Shown here: piece after piece, positions 45,453-56,279 of the stretch
Layout: every line of letters starts with the position of its first letter
Numbering within the stretch: the stretch's first letter is position 1
Assembly (NCBI GenBank): GCA_035772735.1
Contig: JASDFA010000008.1
Location: forward strand, 9,429,001-9,493,000
DNA: 64,000 nucleotides
Direction of reading: 5' to 3'
Source: Datura wrightii
Lineage: Eukaryota; Streptophyta; Magnoliopsida; Solanales; Solanaceae
Program-made: the position numbers and the translations under genes
The notes under the pieces: model-generated
Told to the model about the DNA's origin: nothing
The model's database searches: none
What the model saw: only the letters and a program-made list of their open reading frames with translations

Positions 45453-47244
45453 TCAGGGAGTTTCACCACCCATTTTTGTGCTATGCTGAATTTTATGAAC
45501 ACTGGGGATAGTGTTTGATTTAAGTGTGGGGTGGGAATAGTTAGGTTTTTGTTGTTGTTGTTATTAATGTATGTCTCTGTCTGTTGTTGTGCTTGGATAA
45601 ATTTGTGGCCCTGTGATTTTTTGTGTATGTCTGTATTGTAATTAAGGTGAAGCTGTTCTGTGCTGTTAAATGTTGTTAGCTGGTTTTGTACATATTTTTG
45701 GTTTTATCAAAATGATCGATATTTTTAACAAAAAGAAAATTTTTTCATGAATTTTCAAATTTTTGGGTTTTTCAGTGTTTGTTTTCGGTTTTTTTACCGA
45801 GAATAGTCCCATTGAACCGAAGTCTTAGTTAGTGACCGTTCCCTATGATGGATGGATGATGACCTTCTTAAGGGAAATGTAGTCGTTAGGAGTAGATTTT
45901 TTTCATTTATTTTTCAGTTTTTTTTCTTTTGTGGGTTTGCATCCCAAAACCTATAGTTACTTTATGGTTGCTAAATTCTGGTTGCGTGTTGTACATGATG
46001 TTTGAAATACAAAGGTGATTCATATGAAAGCATGAAACTTTGTAAATATGTTGAGATACCTAGGCCATAGAGTTCGACCCAGTGTGATTGAGGCTTAATG
46101 ATTGAATTCTTGGAATTAGCTGATTGAAGAGTCTATGAATATGTCTTGATTTGAGCATGTGCAATAAGTGTATGGTGAGGTTTTGTTTATTCCATGCTAT
46201 TGTGAAGTGTCTAGAACTTGCATGGTGTGTGTACAAAACGAAATGAAGGATGTGTATTGTAGTAAAGGATGTAGGCATTTCTTTGCTTTAACCGAACGTT
46301 TCTTTTTTCTTTTATTATCATACCCACCTTGATTGTACACCCTAGTTAGCCCATTGAGCCTTTAGCCTATTATTTTTCTTTTGTCAAAAAGGTGTAAACC
46401 GAGCTTAACCCCTTCTTTTGGTTATCCGTGAAGTTGATCCAAAACTCTTAAGCGCTCAAGAAAAGAAAAGAATTTTCCCAAAGTGTCAAGGAGTGAGAAT
46501 GGTGAAAAGAAAAGACAAAGCAGAGTGATGAAAGGAAAGAAAAGGTCGAAGGTGCACTTGTTATAAATTAAATATAATGAAGATTTATAAATAATCTTTG
46601 TTATTGAGTGAAGTGTGCTTAAAGAGATGGGGTCAAAAATAAAGACAGACTTCAAGAATGGGAAGATGAAGGAAGAAACAATGACCATAAGGTTGATGGG
46701 ACGTATTGGAGAAGCGCTTAAGGATGCTAGTTGTTATCATTGGTCAGCCCAGTATTCACTAGTTCCATAGCTTACATTACAACCCGTTAAGTCCTACGTG
46801 ATCTTACATCACACTTCCTTATATTAGTGGAGTAATACACTAAGCGCAAGCCTATGGTTCATGACATGATGCATCTGAATTCTTTTGGGAGAGAGCGAAA
46901 TTGTGTTTATATTCCCCTACATGTAATCTTTTGAGTTCATGTGATTAAAAAGGGGAAAATTCTCTTGTGTTTTGAGGGTACATGCTCGATGAGAGATTAA
47001 ATTCGTGTTAGACATCTTGATCAGCTGATTTGCATGAGTTTGCCGATATCGAGAGTTGATTCTTGAGTCTAGGAGGTCTTAATGTGTTGAAGGTCATCGT
47101 ATTGATAATACCATGCATGTTTTCTTGATGATTTGATATATTAAATAATCGGTATGACCGTAGCTTGAGTTGACGAACCAAAGTAGCCAGGATGGGGTGT
47201 AGGTTGCATGAGGTGTAAGATTATTGTTTGGGGACGAACAAGGA
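45453..47244 (+). other. Non-coding 3' region of element VI
   Basis: No credible gene. A second polypurine-like motif (TTTAAGTGTGGGGT) is at 45519-45532. A purine-rich tract with many gaaaag units occupies about 46440-46700. Small open frames here lack any recognisable content. Confidence 0.7.
45519..45532 (+). other. Internal polypurine-like motif 2 (element VI)
   Basis: TTTAAGTGTGGGGT, 67 bp after the ORF2 stop and identical to the core of the true polypurine tract at 47245. Confidence 0.75.
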
Positions 47245-47261
47245 TTTAAGTGTGGGGTAAG
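47245..47261 (+). other. Polypurine tract of element VI
   Basis: TTTAAGTGTGGGGTAAG directly before the 3' LTR at 47262. The preceding gggacgaacaagg resembles the gaggacatgcaaaa that precedes the tract of element A. Confidence 0.88.
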
Positions 47262-48677
47262 TGATCTTGGGCAAATTTATATGCCCAAGTGATACTCAAA
47301 TGTGTAATTTTTCCTTGTTTATCTATCGATATTGATACATTCTCATGTGATTTGTAATAAAATGTGAATTTATACTAACCAACATGATTAGCGTTGTTTT
47401 GCAGAAAAAAATATAAAGATATGTAGCTAAGATGCATGTTGGGAGAGATCGGGATTGGACTCGGACGCTAGCAAGGGAAAAAGCACTTGAAGGCACGAAT
47501 TAAAGGGGCTCCGCGATGGATCCGTGTCATGCTACCATCGCGGATGCATTCTTCCTAGAAGGTGAAATTATGCCTATTTCCAGTGGAGGTGCGCGTTGGG
47601 GCCGTGGCACGTTGGCCTAGCCCCGCGTTGCACGCTGTGCCACGTTGGGCCTTAATACCTGGACGACCAAATTCCAGTAAGGGTCCGCGTCAGTGGCGTG
47701 TCACGGAGGCAGTGTTCCGCGATGCACTCCGTGACATGTTGCTTGTTATTCCGGAAAAAATTCCCACTAGAATAAATAGAACACTTAGGTTCATTTTTAA
47801 TTATTCTGATTTGGTGGAGCAAGAACGTGGGTTACAGGCAGTTGAGGGGATGAAAATCTCAGGGTTTTTCTCTATCTCCTTCTTCTTTATTTCAATTGCT
47901 TGTATGATTAACACTCATTTAATGATGTTTAATCTACAAATGAGTGGCTAAATCCCATTCTTTTTGAGGTTAAGAACAATTGTATTGAAATGTGATTATT
48001 GATAAATTGGTTTTTCATCTTTTCTTCCGTGGTTGTTCTATTGATTCTTGTTCTTACTACATTAATGTGTGGCCAACGTTAATGTACATCTAAAAAGTCC
48101 GGTTTCACTCGAGAGAGCAAGAAATTGGAAAGTTGTGAATTGATAGGATATGATCTTTTCTTAGTTTGGGAAAATTGAGAATTGATTTACCTTCAGGATA
48201 GAAATATACCTGAAGGTCGTATTAGTCAATTAAAGAATTGGTTTTGTATGGATAGAACATGAATTTCGTTTCATCACAGAAATGTAGGTGGAAGGTTCAT
48301 GATTCTTTAGTTGGGTTAAATACGAGAGTTTTAATCCATAGGCAATAATTCTTGACTAGCAACTGGAGAAAAAATTTACCAAACTGTATCGATAATTTAT
48401 TTCTCTACGTGTTCATTTAACCTCTGCATGCTCATACTTATAATTCAGACTCAATTTATATATTCGTTTTAGACTTAGTACAAAATTAGGAAACAAAATA
48501 TCAAACTCTTCTGCACATTGTTGTTTGCATTTTTAGAGTTAAAGTTTATTGACACTTGAGTGGATTTTTACCCTATCCTAGTCCCTGTGGGATCGATACT
48601 TGCCTTACTTGAGCCACTTTACTACTTGTTCGACCACGTGCACTTGCGTGTAGTTATACCCAAAAATCAACCGAACA
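47262..48677 (+). repeat. 3' LTR of element VI (1416 bp)
   Basis: Matches 39582-40996 along its whole length with scattered substitutions, denser in U3. It ends CAACCGAACA, followed by the tattg duplication. Confidence 0.95.
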
Positions 48678-48682
48678 TATTG

Positions 48683-49010
48683 CTTGAAGACCCTATTCAT
48701 CAAATCTATGAAGGTTGCTGGGGAGTTTGTTAACCTGAAGGACATCATCACAAACCATTAGTGACCATACCGAGTTATAAAAGTTGTTTTTGGTATATCA
48801 CTCTTTCTAACCCTTAACTGATGGTACCTTGACATGGGATCAATTTTTTAGAAATAGTTGGCTCCCTGAAGTTGGTCAAATAGGTCGTCAATTCTGTGTA
48901 GGGGATACGTGTTAATAACTGTGACTTTGTTCAGCTAACGGTAATCTATGCACATTTTGAGGGTACCGTCCTTCTTACACACGAATAGCACTGGGGTACC
49001 CCAGGGACAG
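48683..49010 (-). pseudogene. RT N-terminal half, element IV
   Basis: Minus strand: PWGTPVLFVCKKDGTLKMCI near 49000-48940, NKVTVINTYPLHRIDDLFDQ near 48925-48870, then FIDLMNRVFK up to the insertion of element VI. Upstream, the PR-RT linker and most of the protease are deleted: the protease start joins RT near 49010-49030. Stops are present. Confidence 0.9.
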
Positions 49011-50275
49011 ATGCTAGATTGAGAGAGTGGATCCTGGATCAAAGAGGGAATACACGTCTAGATGGAAGAGACGTAACGTACCAGTAACTACGTCAGGTGA
49101 GCTTTCCTGATCCTGATGAGAAGATAGAGCATAGATACAATTTTGGCGATGACCGCCATCTATTATGTTGGCCTGCTGAGCTACTTGGCTAGCTGGAGCT
49201 GATAAGGTGGTAGATTGTGATCTCCCTCGCCCTGTAGACGGGAAGTCCCTAAGCCTGTGTCCAAGCTATCCACACCCAAAACAGCCTTCTCGTCCCTGAA
49301 GGCACTCTTCGGGGTGGTTCTTACTACACTTGGGGCAAGCTGGATACCTGTTCCCGATACTGTGAGCCTGAGGCTAAGTGCCAGATAACCCACCCCTCCG
49401 ATCCTGGCGGGACCAAAATGTAGGGGCACTGGCTGAACTAGGTGCTGGGAGCCTCTGCTGTTGTTGCTGTGGGCGGCTACCACTGCTACACCTTTGATGG
49501 ATGAAATATGAATGGCCAGTCCTTGCCCGCTTGTTCTTACGTTCCACGTCATTCAGCTTTTCGGCGTGAATTTTCTAGGCAAAAACAACTAAGCTAGAAA
49601 GGTCCATGTTCTTAATTAGCATCCCGATCCTACACTCCTTGAGGAACATATTAGATACTCCATTTTTAGACTTCAACATGCGAGCCCTTGGCTCGGCTAC
49701 AATCTCTGCAGCATACTTAGACAGCCAGGTAAACTCCAGAGCATAGTCCTCAACAATTCTCTTTCCCTGTCGCAAGTTCATAAACTCCGCTACCTTTGAC
49801 TTCCTCAGCTGCCAAGGGGAAAATAGTCAAAGAAAGTTGTGTGGAATTCCTCCCACTCCACTGGTCCTGCTTTCCCTGGCCGCCCCTATTTACACTGTTC
49901 ATACCAATCTTGAGCTACCCCTTTGAACTGGTAGGCAGCCAGGTCAGCACTCTCAGAAAAGCTAGCACCTATAACGCGGGTGATCTTTCTGAACTCATTC
50001 ACGAACTCCTGGGGATCCTCCCCTACTTTGGATCCCTAAAAAGAAGGAGGGTTCATACGGGTAAAGTCCCAACCCCTTGCCGCTGTTGCAGACCTGTTGG
50101 TGTTCATCGGTACCACCGGTTGGTTCACCTGGTTGGTGACTATTTGGGCCAGCAGTTGAATGGTCGCCCTGAATTCGATGGTAGACACTAAATCATCCTG
50201 AGGAGTTTTCAGGGCTGGTGGGGCAGGTCTATTGGCGTTATCGGCCCTTCTTCCATTACCACGTCTAGGAGGCAT
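49011..50275 (-). pseudogene. Chromovirus gag and truncated protease, element IV
   Basis: ATG at 50275 opens MPPRRGNGRRADNANRPAPP. After a frameshift near 50035, the Gag core runs GSKVGEDPQEFVNEFRKITR and MNLRQGKRIVEDYALEFTWL (49781). The zinc knuckle near 49290 reads CFGCG-stop-LGHRLRDF, with TAG for a probable CAG and Phe for the last Cys. The protease region keeps SPDVVTGTLRLFHLDVYSLF near 49120-49060 and DPGSTLS before the deletion. At least four stops or frame changes. Confidence 0.87.
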
Positions 50276-50477
50276 GATTCACTGAAATGAAACATAGCAT
50301 TAGTTAGAAGGGTGTTTCTAGAATTGAAATTTAACGCACGATAAGGAGTATGAACAAAAGAGAGTTTTCCTAATAACATCTCGTAGCCTTTTCGTCATAA
50401 TTGTGGCGCGCTTCACACCCATGAAAAGGACTATAGTCGATGCGGCTTTCAGACTTTCTGAGAATAGTCTAAACTTA

Positions 50478-50489
50478 GTGTCTGGTACA
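50478..50489 (-). other. Diverged primer-binding site (element IV)
   Basis: The minus strand reads TTGTACCAGACA, about 8 of 12 matches to TGGTATCAGAGC, a few bases from the LTR edge at 50495. It has either decayed or shifted; I do not recognise another tRNA. Confidence 0.5.
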
Positions 50490-50494
50490 AAGTT

Positions 50495-52895
50495 TGTCAT
50501 GCCCTGAGACTACACCCTGGATGTAACACGGTACTTGAGGTCACGAGTGACCCCAAGTCAACCCCTAGTCTATCATGCACTGGTATTCTGGGTAAAACAA
50601 GCACAACGGAAATTTAAAATAATAACATAAAGGTATTTTGTGAAAGTTTAAAATAAAACCAAAAATTTGAAAACTAAACATTTGTAGGCCTGAAAGCCTT
50701 CTAATTGATGAGTTACTGGGACAAGCCCCCAGTTATCTCTAAGTCTAATGTAAAACTGCAACTGACTATAAGAAAATGAAAAGAAGGCCCTCGAATGATG
50801 AGGACTCACACTTAATCTGCGGCTGAGGAGGAGCTAAAACATGGCTTCTAATGCTTCTGGATCTGGGAACCTATAGCTGTATCATGAAACGATACAGCAT
50901 AAAAGTATGCGTCAGTATTTTCAATGTACTGAGTAAGTGAGAGGTTAAAGTAATATGAAAGAATTAGTAACTGAGCTGAAATGACATGAAATGACCAACT
51001 AAAAATACTAAAAACTGAAATAACTAGAATATAACTGATATGGTAAATATTGACCCTGGTTAATGGTCATAAACATGACCTAAGTCTGAAATACTAAGAC
51101 TGAGATACTGTACTGAACTGATCTGAACTGAACTGAACTGAAATATCTAAGAGTGACTAAACTGACTAGTGGGATAGTCTATAAATGACATATAACCAAG
51201 TGAGCTAGACGTGGAGTCTGATGTATACACCCCACCGGTAGGACCAAATATACCTTGCCAGGGTATAAAGGTATGAATTGGGTGATCACAAAAGTCTGGG
51301 GCCAATCAGGCCAAGTAATATTATAACCTACACTGGCAACGTAGTTTTGGGAACCTGGGTGTGCTGGAACCCCAGCCCGCTCGGTGCTAAGTCCTACTCC
51401 CACTAGAAACCTATACTAAACTGCTATGGTGACAGCTCAAAACTGGGGTCCAAGACTAGTCAGGTACATATAACTGAAAGTACCCTTAGAGTGTAATCGG
51501 ACTAGATTCTAAAATTGGGTGCTAAACTGGTCAGAGCTACTTATCTGGAAGCATCGTAACCATCCAAGAAAAAACTGTAAATTGAACTGGGGTCCTGGGG
51601 CTAGTTATAGCTATATATCTAAAATGTCATGACCGCCTAATGGACCAAAAACTAGATCACGAGTCTGATGTGATAACTGGGAGGCACCACTGACACCTCG
51701 AGAAAAGATTGGAGTCAAACTGACCAGTTGATAATTTCTGAATAGTTCTAAAGAGGTTCTATGCTCTACTTAACTTAGTTACTAACAGCTAATGGAGAAC
51801 TCAACTCATTACAACAACACGGGAATTCCATAATATAGCAAAATCTTAAGAATTAAGGAAATCTCATACAACAAGGTTAAAATCATTCTTATCAATGGAA
51901 TAATTTCTCAACACATATATAATGAGAACTACTAGGAAATTCATCCCAAAATGTACTTCACAAACTGGATGGAATTTAATACCCAAATAGCATTTACTCA
52001 AAAATTTAGGGCTTAAATTCCCTTTGTCAAGAACATTAAAAATTTACTTAGGAACTGATGAAGATCATATGAATAAAAAATATGAATAATAAATCAATTG
52101 AAATTAACGAAAACCATCGTGAAATCTCTTCATATTTGAAAATCTCAGGGCTAATCTGATAGGGAAATTATGGGAGGGTCTTGGGGGACACAAGGGAAGG
52201 ACAATTCCCTTGTTTAATTCCCACCTAACTGACTCAAATCCTTTCGGAGAAGAAGCTTCAACTGCAGCAAGAGATGAGAAGCCCTAATCTTGCTTGGAGG
52301 GTTCTTGAGAGGAGAACTTTTGATATTTCTGAGAACTAAGAGTGGGGAATGAGGAATGAACCATTTTTCCCCACTAAAATGTCTGAAATTATTACTAAAA
52401 CGACGTAGTTTAAAGCTTGGGAGAGTGGAAATTACTAAATAGCCCTTAGAAATTCTCTAGGAAAGTTGCCAAGTGCTCCTAACTGGTGACCTAACGGGTT
52501 GTAGTGGTTGACCACGACTCATGGTCACTCCCTTCAGGTACATTAGCTAAAAACTTAATAAGGATGGTAACGGCGGACATAACGAGTCGTTACTAGGGAC
52601 CACAACTCGTTGCCCCCACCCATCAAGTACACTAGTCATCAAAATATATTTGTCACTTAGGCCTGACCACGAGTGACCTAACGGGTCATGGTCAATGACC
52701 ACGATTCGTCAAGTCCCTCATTGGGTACACTGCCTCCCTTAACCAAAATCTCAAACCTTCTTCTCACGGCTCATCTGACGAGTTGTGGGTCACTTAATGA
52801 GTCGTTAGGTTGGTCGTCCTGTAGCTTTTCTGCAGCTTTTCCAAATTTTTAGATTTAAGTCCCAGAATTATAATTTGAGTTTTCGGGGCATTATA
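50495..52895 (-). repeat. LTR shared by elements IV (5') and V (3') (about 2400 bp)
   Basis: Plus strand TGTCATGCCCTG to GGGGCATTATA, colinear with 34598-36955, including the 72-bp array and the palindromic U3 (about 52500-52820). To its left lie the primer site and gag of element IV; to its right lie a polypurine complement and integrase of element V. Confidence 0.92.
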
Positions 52896-54832
52896 ATATC
52901 TCCCCTTGTAAACAATCTTCCTCAAATGATAGAAAACACACAGGAAGTGGAAAAATAGTAATCAAAATTTCCAAATACTACTCAATTAACTCCAAAACTG
53001 TCGGAATGACTACCTCTGTTTCAAAATACATAACTGAACTGAATTTACTTTTGATACACACATCCAAACTGGTAAAAGAAACTTATACACATATATTGAA
53101 TTCAACAACTAGATAAGATCCTAAGGATAAACTAGCATTTCAATCTAGAATAGTGTTGGTAGAGAACATGTGCGGGTATTTGGCCATCATATCTGCTTCG
53201 ACCTCCCACATAGCTCCTTCAATGTGCTGATTTCTCCATAGGAGCTTTACTGAAGCTATTTCTTTATTCCTCATCTTATGAACCTGACAGTCAAGGATCT
53301 TGACTGGTACCTTCTCATATGTGAGATTATCCTTTATTCCCACGCTATCCAATCACTAAACTAAGGTTGGATCTTCGATGCACTTCTTCAGAAGTGAAAC
53401 ATGGAAAACTGGGTGTACAACAGCTAGTTCTGAAGATAAGTCTACCTCGTAGTCCACGTTGCCGATACAAACTCAAAATTCTTTATGGGCCCACATATCT
53501 TGGACTGAGTTTCTCTTTCTTTCCAAACCTCATCACCCCTTTCATTGGCAAAATTTTTAGGTATACCCAGTCATCAACTGCAAACTCCAATTCTCTTCTC
53601 CACATATTGGCATAACATTTTCGGCTCTGAGCTATTTTCTACCTTTCTCAGATGAGCTGAACATTCTATATTACCTTGTGAACTGAGTCTGGCCCTATCA
53701 AGGTAGCTCCACCAACCTCGAACCATCCTATAGAATATCTGCACCTTCTACAATACAACACTTCAAATAGGGCCATCTGGATGATGGAATGGTAGCAGTT
53801 GTTGTACGCAAACTCGATACGAGGAAAATGGTGAACTGAGCCCCCTGTCTGAAATGATAGCCAAAGGCACCCCATGGAGTTTGACTAACTCTCGCATGTA
53901 AAGTTTGGCAGAGTTCTTAACTGAGTCTATGGTTTTGACTAGGAGGAAGTGAGCTAACTTAGTCATCTGGTATACTACTACCCAGATCGAGTCATGATGC
54001 CGACGAGTCTGGGCTAGACTTGCAATAAAGTCCATATTTACTTCTTCCCACTTTCTCGTGGGTATATTGATATCTTGAGTCTTGCCTCCGAGTGTCTGGT
54101 GTTCTACCTTGACTTGCTGGCAGTTCGGGCACTGAGCTACAAATTCAGCTATATCTCTTTTTATGTTGATCCACTAGTAAATATCTCGAAATCACGGTAC
54201 ATCATAGTAGCACTAGGGTGGATGGAGTATCTTGAGCTATGTGCCTCAACCAGTATCTGCTATCTCAACTTACCAACATCCAGTGCACGCAACCTGCCTT
54301 GGTAAATAAGCACCCCATCTCCCCCTTAGGAGAAAGCTTCTATTTCTTTTCTGAGGGTTGCTCCCTTAAGAATAAGTAAGATGGGATCCTCATCCTGTCT
54401 GGATTTAACTTCAACTAACAAGGATGAATCCAATCCACTTTGCACTACCACCCCACATTTGGTTGAGTCTACCAGTTGCACCCCTAGCCGGGCTAGTCTG
54501 TGAACATCCCTTGCTAACTCCTTTTTGACTTCCTCGATATATGTCACACTCCCTCTAGACCGTCTGCTTGGGTTTTCAGCTACCACATTGGCATTGCTCG
54601 GGTGATACAGTACATTCATGTCATAGTCCTTTAGTAGCTCCAACCACCGTCTCTGACGCAGTTTAGGTCCCTTTGGTTGAACACATACTGAAGGCTCTTG
54701 TGATCTGTGAACACATCCATATGGGCCCCATAAAGGTAATGTGTACAAACTTTTAGCGTGAATAACACTTATGCAAACTCCAAGTCATGAGCTGGATAAT
54801 TCTTCTCATAAACTTTGAGCTATATGGAGCCA
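52896..54832 (-). mobile_element. Partial chromovirus element V (3' portion)
   Basis: The polypurine complement atatctccccttg, then integrase and RNase H regions on the minus strand, homologous to 36956-39020 of element IV. It is cut at 54833 by the edge of element C. The rest of RT, PR, gag and the 5' LTR are not in the window. It shares its LTR with element IV, as expected after unequal recombination between LTRs. Confidence 0.88.
53140..54832 (-). pseudogene. Integrase-chromodomain and RNase H fragment, element V
   Basis: Minus strand from the right: KVYEKNYPAHDLE near 54820-54780, RNase H tail and linker (LLKDYDMNVLYHPSNANVVA near 54640-54580; VQSGLDSSLLVEVKSRQDED), then the integrase core MDFIASLAQTRRHHDSIWVV (54035) with the second Asp in IISDRG. 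A deletion near 53830 follows, removing the segment with the catalytic Glu and joining directly to RIEFAYNNCYHSIIQMALFE. The chromodomain is NLTYEKVPVKILDCQVHKMR to EGAMWEVEADMMAKYPHMF (53320-53160). Confidence 0.88.
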
Positions 54833-56073
54833 TAATGTGCTATGGGTTTACAGCACATTTGACGCTCAAAACTAAGAAAATAGCATGGACTTAGGTGTAT
54901 TTATGTGGATATGAGGTACTTTTCCTTTTGTTATAGGATAAACAGGTGTTGGAACTGAAAACTGCAAAAAATAGCTTAAAAAGTTCAAAATTGGCAAAAA
55001 GTGCAAACCACAGTACGAATCGTTGGAAGGACCTATAAGTCGTACTAGTGGCCGTAAAAAGTTGATGAGAATTAAGGTTTAGCATATGTGACCCACAAGT
55101 ATTAGAACGATTCCTAGAAGGCCTGTACAAGTCGTGATGAGGAAGTCTTGATGAAATCCAAAAGAGTTACATCTGAGTCTGACTCTTGCTACGAGAAGCA
55201 AGTACGAGTCGTAAGACGAAAGTACTAGTCGTACCATTTTGGTCGTGATCAATTTTAGAAAAACTTCTAAAATTTTTATTCAAACTACGGGAGCTCAGTA
55301 CGAGTCGTGAGTTGATGGTACGAGTCATACCCAGATCAGACACTTAGCCAGAATCTAGCCACCTGAGATTGTACGAGAGGAAGCTATGGATCGTAGGATC
55401 ATGCTATGGATCGTAGGTTGATTCGTGGCACTGGCAGTGACAGGTATGGAAATTCACCCTGTTGGCTTAGAAAAAGGATTCTTGTGTTTGTATAAGTATG
55501 TTTTAGGTTATATTTTTATAAGGAGATGTCAGTTTGATAGTTTTAGAGTGTAGAAACCCTTGGAAAGAGAGGATTGAGTTGGTCTTAACTTCTGATCAAC
55601 CTATTCTTGAATTCTTTTTGTTCTTACAACTTGTTTTTCAAGATATTGTGGAGTAATTGAAGGAATTGTTTTTTCACAATCATTATTGTATGTGTTGATT
55701 TTTATTGTTAATCATGAATGTTAATCACAAAGTTGCAACTATGAGAGGCTAAAACCTCCATAGCTAGGGTTGTGGGAACCATGCTTAATTAACAAGCTAG
55801 GGTTACACAAAGTGATTTTAAAACCAATACAAACACTTATATTGTATTCTCTTTATGCTTAAACATTTCTTAACGGCGCGCAATGTTAGGACATGCTAAA
55901 ATTCTTTACTTGCTTTGGTTGAAGAGGTAGAGATTAGGAAAAGAGAATTACAATGGAGCCTTGATCTTGAGGATCATTGCATTAACTTGAGTTGTGATCG
56001 CAGGATAGTTAAATCTGGAACTTAGTGAAATGGATAGTTTGAACCCGCTCATGAGACTTGGTCGAGTGATTTA
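54833..56073 (+). repeat. LTR of element C (3' end missing)
   Basis: Reverse-complement match to 3573-4805 and 9863-11078. It contains palindromes such as gtacgagtcgtaag near 55201 and agtacgagtcgtgag near 55298, and a TATAAGTA-type box near 55494. It stops at ttggtcgagtgattt, before the U5 block. Confidence 0.85.
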
Positions 56074-56279
56074 TTGGATGTACAGTGCTCCTAAGCTACT
56101 TCTAGTTAAACAAAAACACAAAACCATAAACATGTCAGTTCTACTAAATAGCATGTCTGAGGGAAAAGAAACATGGCAACAAAATCCCTTTAACAATAGC
56201 AAAAACCAAAAAAAAAGTACAATCCTCCTTTAAAATGCATGCTTTGTCCGCAAACCAATAGAAATGTTCACTCTAATCG
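56074..56279 (-). other. Non-coding internal segment of element C
   Basis: Matches element A around 6135-6320 (gctcctaagctac, ttctactaaatagcatg). No gene seen. Confidence 0.6.

Larger units (their letters stand above)
39582..48677 (+). mobile_element. Athila-lineage element VI, gag-PR-ORF2, no pol
   Basis: Complete 9096-bp element with LTRs of 1415 and 1416 bp, both TGAT...AACA. The flanks are tatag (39577-39581) and tattg (48678-48682). Removing the element and one duplication rejoins the RT codons of element IV in frame. Internal order: tRNA-Asp primer site, long gag-PR frame, GGGAGGCAACC block, U3-like module, ORF2 between two polypurine-like motifs, 1.8 kb of non-coding sequence, polypurine tract. 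RT, RNase H and INT are absent. The LTRs differ by a few percent by eye, so it is among the younger insertions. It had the cis signals to move, but pol must have come in trans. Confidence 0.95.
34598..52895 (-). mobile_element. Chromovirus element IV with two LTRs, host of element VI
   Basis: Minus-strand Tekay-type element. The 5' LTR is 50495-52895, gag starts at 50275, a PR-RT deletion lies near 49010, RT is split by element VI (39582-48677), RNase H and INT run down to about 37230, the polypurine complement is at 36956, and the 3' LTR is 34598-36955. Without element VI the internal region is about 4.4 kb. The right-hand LTR also borders another partial internal region (element V), so the structure is LTR-internal-LTR-partial internal. 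Confidence 0.9.

Noticed and set aside
45127..45502. Antisense frames of 98 and 82 codons opposite the ORF2 end
   Set aside because: Shadow of the acidic Asp/Glu-rich tail of ORF2; His/Pro/Ser-rich text from the complementary codons.
47562..47951. 129-codon frame in the 3' LTR of VI
   Set aside because: The 5' LTR lacks the same open frame at the matching place and it crosses U3 palindromes and the TATA site; chance frame in GC-rich sequence.
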